A stretch of 12,114 nucleotides of DNA, taken from Deltaproteobacteria bacterium (lineage in GTDB: Bacteria; Desulfobacterota; GWC2-55-46; DRQE01). Made by a program: the position numbers and the translations under genes. Shown piece by piece: positions 7,162 through 12,114 of this stretch (position 1 is its first letter; each line of letters starts with the position of its first letter). Under the pieces are notes generated by a model. The model searched no databases, was not told the DNA's origin, and saw only the letters and a list, made by a program, of their open reading frames with translations. The stretch is from the NCBI GenBank assembly GCA_030636245.1, contig DAOVXI010000032.1:1-12114 (forward strand). The letters are read 5' to 3'.

Positions 7162-8340
7162 TTAACTTGAACCCTTGGACATATCTGTGAAGTAATCAAT
7201 TGTTTCAGTGACCGGCACTGTCTCAAAATCCTCACGGCCTTTAACAATTGAATCAATGCAGTCCGCGATATATTTAATTGAGTCAGTCGATCTGTACAAA
7301 TGTCTTGCAACAAAACTTTTGTTTACTTCCAGATAATGATCATAGTTATCGAATAACTCTGCTATGTTTTCGGATAACTCCTCCGGGGTCCTGGAGTTCT
7401 TTCCATAGTATCTTTGAAGTTCCGGGAAATCTTCCACGTCAAGTGGATTAAGGATAACGGTCGGCCTGTTCATTAGAGCTGCCTCTATAGATGCGGTAGA
7501 CCATCCGTTTATGACAGCAGAAACATCCCTCATTGAGTCTTTTATATTCATTGAACTAGGGAGAAATGTCACATTGGTTATGTCTTTAAAAATTGATTTT
7601 ATAACGGATGGATCTTCTATCGGATGGTGTTTAATATATAGGTGGTATCTGTCCTGCGAGTTTGCCCACTTTGCCAACATTAGAAAACTCTCACGTAAGG
7701 CCTCTCCATATAAATGGTGACTAGATGAACTAGAGAAAAAAAGCAGCTTCTTCATCTCTCTGTTTATCGGGAGGGTAAAGTCTTCTTCTATAAAATATGA
7801 ACCGGAAGGTACAAGTTTTGTTTCTCCGTAACGTATCGATTGTCTCTTAACTGAATCCACCGACATATCACCATAAACAAAGTAATAGTGAAAATGAAAA
7901 ACCCTGAAAAGTTCAGTCGCACATGTAATACCATGCGCTAAATTAACAAGCTTCCCACCAGTAATATTGAGTTGTCTTTTTAAGAATATTGCTAAGGGGT
8001 TAGAGTCCAATGAACAAATAATGATCTTAGGATTGTAATACTTCACCAAATAACCACTATAATACTCCAAGAACTTATAGTCCAAAGGTGCTTCTGAATC
8101 CAGCCTGAATAGTTTTCGTTTCCTTAATATTTCCGAAGGAGAATGGATGATTATCCTTTTAATGGAGTATCCATTCGTAAGCAGCCTATCTTTAAGTTTC
8201 TGCATACGGGATCTACCGATAGCATTACCATGAATTATCAATATATCAACCGCATTGCCGTGCAACCGCCTACGTCTAAACAGAAGTACGTAGACACCGG
8301 CAAGCATTCTATATATCTTTCTTTTAAGAGAGTAACTCAT
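7162..8340 (-). CDS. Putative GT-B-fold glycosyltransferase, candidate nonulosonate (sialic acid) transferase
   Basis: I do not recognise a specific subfamily. The 392-residue protein has two Rossmann-like halves: an N-terminal half starting VDILIIHGNA (31-40) with NLAHGI (133-138), and a C-terminal half starting KKLLFFSSSSS (197-207). The latter contains YIKHHP (235-240), INGWSTASIEAAL (277-289) and RPTVILNPLD (292-301). The HP dipeptide followed by a Ser/Thr-rich loop and a conserved Glu resembles CMP- or CDP-utilising GT-B enzymes (bacterial sialyltransferases, capsule synthesis and CDP-glycerol transferase families). An N-terminal hydrophobic and basic stretch (10-26) may associate with the membrane. 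It lies directly before the flippase gene and one operon upstream of neuABC, so CMP-nonulosonate is a sensible donor by context. No clear ribosome site precedes the ATG, and a gene remnant lies just upstream. Confidence 0.65.
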   Translation of the reverse strand: MSYSLKRKIYRMLAGVYVLLFRRRRLHGNAVDILIIHGNAIGRSRMQKLKDRLLTNGYSIKRIIIHSPSEILRKRKLFRLDSEAPLDYKFLEYYSGYLVKYYNPKIIICSLDSNPLAIFLKRQLNITGGKLVNLAHGITCATELFRVFHFHYYFVYGDMSVDSVKRQSIRYGETKLVPSGSYFIEEDFTLPINREMKKLLFFSSSSSHHLYGEALRESFLMLAKWANSQDRYHLYIKHHPIEDPSVIKSIFKDITNVTFLPSSMNIKDSMRDVSAVINGWSTASIEAALMNRPTVILNPLDVEDFPELQRYYGKNSRTPEELSENIAELFDNYDHYLEVNKSFVARHLYRSTDSIKYIADCIDSIVKGREDFETVPVTETIDYFTDMSKGSS

Positions 8341-8350
8341 TGAAAATCGA

Positions 8351-8461
8351 TTAGCTCGACGCTATATCATTTTTATAATGCTTAGCGATCCCATCATTTA
8401 TCGAAATTTTTGGATTCCATTTAATGACATTCCCTGCATAATGAACGAAAAAATTTATATC
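8351..8461 (-). pseudogene. Remnant of an NAD-dependent sugar epimerase/dehydratase C-terminus
   Basis: The 121-nt gap between the regulator and the glycosyltransferase carries about 36 codons open to a TAA at 8353-8351, in the same frame as and directly after the regulator's TAG stop. The translation includes GNVIKWNPKISINDGIAKHY. This fits the C-terminal signature of extended short-chain dehydrogenase nucleotide-sugar epimerases and dehydratases (W-x-P-x-(I/V)-S-(I/L)-x-x-G-I, then a Tyr- and Lys-rich end). There is no start codon, no Rossmann domain and no upstream room, so only the 3' end of a former gene is left. The identification rests on a short motif and could be chance. Confidence 0.5.
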
Positions 8462-9100
8462 CTACTTTATTTTATCCAACCAACCGCTACTGCTTATATC
8501 GCAGATCTTTTCTTCATCAAAACCACTGTTAATAAGTTTTTCTTTTAGCTCTTTACCCTCTTTAAAAGAAGTCACCACAATGAGATCAAAGTCACCTTCT
8601 CTTGCATCACTTATTCCTATAACCTTCGTACCAAAAAAATCCTTGCCCTTATCCCCATTATCCACGACAACAGCATCGAGTTCTATCTTAACCTCCTGAA
8701 GCGAAAGATAGGCGATCTCCGCTACCTCATCAAGACCAAGAAAAGCAATACGCTTAACATCAGTTGACGCAAAACGCTTAAAGAGATCACGAAAATCCCT
8801 TCTCGCAACACTATAAAGATTGGTAAAGTTTTTAAGGTGAGTATATGTAAGTCGTGTTTTTTCGGTGAATCCCTTTGGTGTGAGGTAATACTTATACCTG
8901 TTTCTTGGAATCGTTGAAATGGTGACGTAGCCTTTTCCGATAAGGTTTTTTATGTAAGAATTCACAAGTCCGAGCGCCACGCCAAGGCTCCGGCTAAGCT
9001 CCCTTTGTGTGACCTTGTCGTTCTTGCTTATCTCATCCAATACAAGCAGGGATCGATACTCGTCCTGCTCATGTGCTTTACTGTGGCCCTCTTCGTTCAT
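8462..9100 (-). CDS. EPS-associated MarR-type winged-helix regulator fused to a Rossmann-like domain
   Basis: Read from the ATG at 9100 this is a 212-residue DNA-binding protein. Residues 14-57 form a helix-turn-helix (EYRSLLVLDEIS, then VTQRELSRSLGVALGLVNSYI), followed by a wing ending YYLTPKG (71-77) and the helix FTEKTRLTYTHLKNF. This layout matches the MarR-like regulators associated with exopolysaccharide clusters. Residues 116-205 look like a small Rossmann or CoA-binding-type domain (KRIAFLGLDEVAEIA, then DFFGTKVIG, then DFDLIVVTSF) that may sense a nucleotide, sugar nucleotide or CoA ligand. An in-frame TTG at 9136 or ATG at 9130 would add a Cys-rich 10-12 residue extension (C-x2-C-x3-C). 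I prefer 9100 because a perfect TTGACA promoter box occupies those codons and neither upstream start has a ribosome site. Palindromes at 9095 and 9144 suggest autoregulation. Confidence 0.85.
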   Translation of the reverse strand: MNEEGHSKAHEQDEYRSLLVLDEISKNDKVTQRELSRSLGVALGLVNSYIKNLIGKGYVTISTIPRNRYKYYLTPKGFTEKTRLTYTHLKNFTNLYSVARRDFRDLFKRFASTDVKRIAFLGLDEVAEIAYLSLQEVKIELDAVVVDNGDKGKDFFGTKVIGISDAREGDFDLIVVTSFKEGKELKEKLINSGFDEEKICDISSSGWLDKIK

Positions 9101-9109
9101 ACAATGAAC
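9095..9109. promoter_or_regulatory. Palindromic operator candidate overlapping the regulator's start
   Basis: GTTCATACAATGAAC is a perfect GTTCA-N5-TGAAC inverted repeat. On the minus strand it covers the end of the candidate -10 box and the preferred ATG at 9100, an ideal position for autorepression. Its arms and spacing equal those of the sites at 5778 and 9144. Confidence 0.7.
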
Positions 9110-9136
9110 ATAACACTTGAAACAGGACATTGTCAA
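9107..9136 (-). promoter_or_regulatory. Candidate promoter of the regulator gene
   Basis: On the minus strand a perfect -35 TTGACA (9136-9131) is followed after 18 nt by TATGTT (9112-9107, four of six -10 bases); reading TTATGT (9113-9108) gives a 17-nt spacer. The start of transcription is predicted near 9100, which coincides with the ATG preferred for the regulator. The promoter is flanked by palindromes centred at about 9151 and 9102. Confidence 0.5.
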
Positions 9137-9143
9137 GGGGTTT

Positions 9144-9158
9144 GTTCACTTCATGAAC
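9144..9158. promoter_or_regulatory. Palindromic operator candidate upstream of the regulator promoter
   Basis: GTTCACTTCATGAAC is a perfect GTTCA-N5-TGAAC inverted repeat just upstream of the TTGACA box. Its centre is 49 bp from that of the site at 9095, so two bound dimers would bracket the promoter. Confidence 0.7.
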
Positions 9159-9206
9159 GTAAAATATTCAATCTTTTAGATGGATTAGAAGTTATGGAGC
9201 TGTGTT

Positions 9207-9221
9207 GTTCCTGATATGAAC
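9207..9221. promoter_or_regulatory. Imperfect fourth palindrome next to the apgM stop
   Basis: GTTCCTGATATGAAC keeps the GTTC-N7-GAAC core but has one arm mismatch (GTTCC against TGAAC). Its centre is 63 bp from the site at 9144, and it ends 3 nt before the apgM stop codon. It may be an auxiliary site for the same regulator. On its own it would not be convincing; the neighbouring perfect copies give it weight. Confidence 0.42.
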
Positions 9222-9224
9222 GGC

Positions 9225-10415
9225 TTAGGAAAGGAATTCCTCTATATACTTACTGATATTATCAAGTACGATACCGCTTTTCTTGGCATCTACCTCATTA
9301 TAACTCAGCCCGGTATCATTGCTCTCACCCGAGTCTATCATTGCAAAAGGCACGGGATCGCTCGTGTGGGTCTTAAGCTCAACCGGGGTTGGATGATCTG
9401 ATACGACCATTATGCGAAATTCGCCAAATTTATGAGCATTTTCAAGCACATACCCAACAACTAACTCATCGAAATCCTCAATGGCCTGAATTTTCTCTTT
9501 TAACAGTCCCTGGTGCCCTGCCTCATCGGGGGCTTCTACATGAATGCAGATAAAATCCTTATCTTTCAGGCTATTTAGCCCATACTCGGCCTTTCCCGTG
9601 TAATTCGTATCAATATAACCCGTTACTCCCGGTACGTCTATTACGGTAAGTCCTGCGTATACACCGATGCCGTTCATAAGGTCCACGGCTGAGATGATGG
9701 AGCCACTGCGACCAAAACGTTCCTCATAGCTCTCCATTTCTGGCGCTTTCCCCTGCCCCCAGAGCCAGATGCTTGTGGCTTCATTCTTTCCGGCCTCACG
9801 TCTTTTGATATTTACCGGGTGATCCTTTAAGATGGCCCTTGAACGTTCCATCAGGGCATTTATCTTCTCCCCGTCTTCACCTTTTGGCTCATGACCTGCA
9901 ATTGAATTATCGCTTATATCGTGCGGAGGGGTTGCCTCCACCTTGGCACCAAATGACGTGACCATCAAATGTCGGTACGACTTACCCGTATGAAAACGAA
10001 AGCCATCGTCCTTAAGCTCTGCGTCAAGGGTCTTTATTATCTCATCCGCCTCTTCGGTTGAAATGTGCCCCGCGCTGTAATCAGCCATGATTGTTTCATC
10101 ACCGGAATCCTTTAAGGCAACAAGGTTGCACCTGAAGGCCACTTCACCTTCTTTTAGCTCGATCCCTATATTTGCCGCCTCAAGCGGCGCACGCCCGGTG
10201 TAATAGTCTTTTGGGTCATATCCCAGGATACTAAGGTTAGCGACATCGCTTCCGGGTGGGTATCCCTCGGGAACGCTCTCTAAAAGACCGACCTTGCCGC
10301 TATTTGCGATTCTGTCCATGTTCGGGGTTTTGGCTACCTGGAGCGGGGTTTTTCCATCCAGTTCGGCTATGGGGTTATCGGCCATGCCGTCGCCTATAAG
10401 AATTATATACTTCAT
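9225..10415 (-). CDS. ApgM-family phosphoglycerate-mutase-like protein, probable non-orthologous homoserine kinase
   Basis: The 396-residue protein belongs to the alkaline-phosphatase-superfamily branch of archaeal-type cofactor-independent phosphoglycerate mutases (COG3635). Visible motifs are LIGDGMADNP (6-15, metal Asp9), TPNMDRIA (30-37), PPGSDVANLSILGYDP (53-68, nucleophile Ser56), YYTGRAPLEA (71-80), PPHDISDN (163-170), LWGQGKAP (218-225), DEAGHQG (297-303) and SDHPTP (339-344). One subgroup of this family has been proposed as homoserine kinase because it sits with hom and thrC where thrB is absent. Here it directly follows hom and thrC, 29 nt after thrC, with AAGG about 10 nt before the ATG. 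It therefore most likely phosphorylates homoserine to O-phosphohomoserine, the ThrC substrate; glycolytic mutase activity is the alternative. The family call is firm, while the kinase role is inferred from context. Confidence 0.88.
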   Translation of the reverse strand: MKYIILIGDGMADNPIAELDGKTPLQVAKTPNMDRIANSGKVGLLESVPEGYPPGSDVANLSILGYDPKDYYTGRAPLEAANIGIELKEGEVAFRCNLVALKDSGDETIMADYSAGHISTEEADEIIKTLDAELKDDGFRFHTGKSYRHLMVTSFGAKVEATPPHDISDNSIAGHEPKGEDGEKINALMERSRAILKDHPVNIKRREAGKNEATSIWLWGQGKAPEMESYEERFGRSGSIISAVDLMNGIGVYAGLTVIDVPGVTGYIDTNYTGKAEYGLNSLKDKDFICIHVEAPDEAGHQGLLKEKIQAIEDFDELVVGYVLENAHKFGEFRIMVVSDHPTPVELKTHTSDPVPFAMIDSGESNDTGLSYNEVDAKKSGIVLDNISKYIEEFLS

Positions 10416-10444
10416 TATCTACCTTAGTGTTTTATTATAACTAC

Positions 10445-11518
10445 TTAAAATCCCATGACTTTTATTATGTCGTTTATATCCGCTGTAACCTTTATCGGGC
10501 TCTCGGCGTTCTTTATCGCGTTATCCGGATCCTTAAGTCCGTGTCCGGTCAGGGTACAGACAACGGTATCACCGTTATTTAAAACCCCTTTATCCTTCAT
10601 CTTTATGACCCCGGCAACTGAAGCTGCACTCGCCGGCTCGCAGAACACCCCTTCACGCACGGCAAGGAGCCTGTATGCATCGAGTATCTCCTCGTCCGTT
10701 ACCATGTCTATTAATCCTCCGCTTTCGTCTCGGGCCATCTCGGCCGCCTGCCAGCTAGCGGGGTTGCCAATGCGTATGGCGGTTGCCACTGTTTCTGGTT
10801 TTTTTACTACCTCACCTAAAACTATGGGTGCGGCACCTGCGGCCTGAAAGCCCATCATCTTGGGTAGGTTAGAGATAAGCTCACTGTCCTTATACTGCTT
10901 ATATCCGTTCCAGTATGCTGTTATGTTCCCCGCATTACCTACGGGCAGAAAGTGATAGGTCGGTGCGTGCCCCAGCTCTTCGCAGACCTCAAAAGCCGCG
11001 CTCTTTTGACCCTCAAGCCGATATGGGTTAAGGGAGTTTACCATTGTAACCGGATGGTCTTTTGCGATCTCCTTTACAATATCCAAGGCGTCATCAAAGC
11101 TTCCGGCGACCTGTAAGACCATGGCACCGTGTATCATTGCCTGTGATAATTTTCCAAGAGCTATCGCACCTTCCGGAACAAGTACATAAGCCTTCATCCC
11201 TGCTTTTGCGGCATAGGCTGCGGCAGAGGCGCTTGTGTTGCCTGTGGATGCGCAGATAACAGCCTCGCTCCCATCCTCTTTGGCCTTACTTACGGCCATT
11301 GTCATTCCTCTGTCCTTAAAGGATCCTGTAGGGTTAAGCCCGTCGTACTTTAAGAGAAGCCTTATCTCGCCGACCTTGTCGCTTAAGTTGCTTGCTTCTA
11401 TCAAAGGGGTGTTGCCCTCGCCCAGGGTTGTTATGGCTTCATCCTTTATCTCCGGTAAGAACTCGCCAAACTCCCTTATTACTCCCCTCCAAAGACCTTT
11501 ACGTGTCATCTCTGCCAC
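10445..11518 (-). CDS. thrC: Threonine synthase
   Basis: ThrC is a PLP enzyme that turns O-phosphohomoserine into threonine and phosphate. The 357-residue protein is of the short form. It shows GEGNTPLI (33-40), the PLP lysine K68 in NPTGSFKDRGM (62-72), ASTGNTSASAAAYAA (90-104), the phosphate-binding GNAGN (194-198) and the C-terminal EPASAAS and CTLTGHGLKDP segments. The start is GTG at 11518, 2 nt after the hom stop, with AGGAG about 10 nt upstream inside hom; an ATG three codons later is an alternative. It sits between hom and the probable homoserine kinase, forming a complete aspartate-semialdehyde-to-threonine route. Nothing is odd in the sequence, and the gene is more GC-rich than the glycan genes. 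Confidence 0.96.
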   Translation of the reverse strand: MAEMTRKGLWRGVIREFGEFLPEIKDEAITTLGEGNTPLIEASNLSDKVGEIRLLLKYDGLNPTGSFKDRGMTMAVSKAKEDGSEAVICASTGNTSASAAAYAAKAGMKAYVLVPEGAIALGKLSQAMIHGAMVLQVAGSFDDALDIVKEIAKDHPVTMVNSLNPYRLEGQKSAAFEVCEELGHAPTYHFLPVGNAGNITAYWNGYKQYKDSELISNLPKMMGFQAAGAAPIVLGEVVKKPETVATAIRIGNPASWQAAEMARDESGGLIDMVTDEEILDAYRLLAVREGVFCEPASAASVAGVIKMKDKGVLNNGDTVVCTLTGHGLKDPDNAIKNAESPIKVTADINDIIKVMGF

Positions 11519-11520
11519 TT

Positions 11521-12114
11521 TTATTCACTCTCCTCGTCATTGTTTTCTTCGATCCTTATTATCATTATCTTTTCACTTATAGCATCCATCTGCTCTATCT
11601 CACCAATGGCTGCCTTAAGTTCTTTTTCATAAGCACTGTGGGTTACGATAACAAGCGGTACTGAACCGCCAGAGCCTCTGCCTTTTTGAATTACCGAAGA
11701 GATGCTGATGTTGTTCTTACCCAAAGCGCCTGATATATTAGAAAGTACTCCCGGCTCATCTACAACAGAGAACCTTAGATAGTAACTGCAGCGGACCTCA
11801 TCAATATCCTTTATCTTTACATCCTTCATCGCATCTTCAACGTACCCCAAAGGCTTCAGCCTTCCGACCGAACCGGCAAGAACGTTACGGCTTATATCAA
11901 GGACATCAGCGGCAACCGCGCTTGCCGTTGCCATCATTCCGGCACCACTTCCATAGAACATTGTAGAACCAACCGCGTCGCCGTCTACGAAGACAGCGTT
12001 ATACACTCCGTCAACCTTAGCTATCGGATGAGTTTCAGGAACCATGGTCGGATGAACACGCGCTTCGATCCTGTCGCCGTCCTTCTTAGCTATCGCCAGA
12101 AGTTTTATCTTATA
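11521..12114 (-). CDS. hom: Homoserine dehydrogenase, C-terminal part with ACT domain (cut by window edge)
   Basis: Homoserine dehydrogenase reduces aspartate semialdehyde to homoserine. The reading frame is open to the right edge, giving 197 visible residues; the NAD(P)-binding domain and catalytic residues lie outside. The visible part includes VHPTMVPETHPIAKVDGVYNA (the end of the catalytic domain, visible residues 20-40), DGDAVGSTMFYGSGAGMMATAS (44-65) and a C-terminal ACT domain from about 110 to 185 (FSVVDEPGVLSNISGALG). The ACT domain suggests feedback control by threonine, as in single-domain bacterial Hom enzymes. The Met at 12045 is internal and not the start. The TAA ends 2 nt before the thrC GTG, so the genes are coupled. 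Confidence 0.95.
   Translation of the reverse strand, partial: YKIKLLAIAKKDGDRIEARVHPTMVPETHPIAKVDGVYNAVFVDGDAVGSTMFYGSGAGMMATASAVAADVLDISRNVLAGSVGRLKPLGYVEDAMKDVKIKDIDEVRCSYYLRFSVVDEPGVLSNISGALGKNNISISSVIQKGRGSGGSVPLVIVTHSAYEKELKAAIGEIEQMDAISEKIMIIRIEENNDEESE

Noticed and set aside
9095..9221. LexA/SOS boxes
   Set aside because: Known LexA motifs are GAAC-N4-GTTC palindromes or GTTC-N7-GTTC direct repeats; these sites are GTTC-N7-GAAC inverted repeats and the linked genes are not SOS genes.

Overview
All recognisable genes in this 12.1 kb window lie on the minus strand, so transcription runs from high to low coordinates. There are eleven protein-coding genes, two of them cut by the window edges, plus one gene remnant. 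A surface glycan locus with O-antigen-type flippase, CMP-nonulosonate synthesis and an EPS-type regulator suggests a Gram-negative bacterium. The regulator type and the hom-thrC-apgM order would fit a deltaproteobacterial or Omnitrophota-like lineage, but the sequence alone does not fix the taxon.

Layout in order of transcription. (1) 12114-9225 is a threonine module: the end of homoserine dehydrogenase (hom), threonine synthase (thrC), and an ApgM-family phosphoglycerate-mutase-like protein that is probably the missing homoserine kinase. (2) 9224-8462 holds a winged-helix regulator of the EPS-associated MarR type fused to a Rossmann-like domain, preceded by several copies of one palindrome. 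(3) 8461-8351 is a short remnant resembling the C-terminus of a nucleotide-sugar epimerase or dehydratase. (4) 8340-5887 holds a GT-B-like glycosyltransferase and a Wzx-type flippase. (5) 5886-5744 is an intergenic promoter region with another copy of the palindrome. (6) 5743-2810 is a compact neuA-neuB-neuC operon for CMP-sialic acid or a related nonulosonate. (7) 2755-1 holds a radical SAM/SPASM protein, a SAM-dependent methyltransferase and the start of a B12-binding radical SAM protein, apparently the tail of the neu operon.

How the parts may work together. NeuC makes ManNAc (or an analogue), NeuB condenses it with PEP, NeuA activates the product with CMP, the GT-B enzyme is a candidate to transfer it, and the flippase exports the lipid-linked glycan. 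The most interesting signal is a shared palindrome, GTTCA-N5-TGAAC. It occurs perfectly twice at the regulator's own promoter, imperfectly once just upstream of that, and perfectly once downstream of the best neuA promoter. This predicts an autoregulated switch for the nonulosonate/radical-SAM operon, perhaps sensing a metabolite through the regulator's Rossmann-like domain. The second point of interest is the radical SAM/SPASM, methyltransferase and B12-radical-SAM trio, which is not part of any standard sialic acid pathway.
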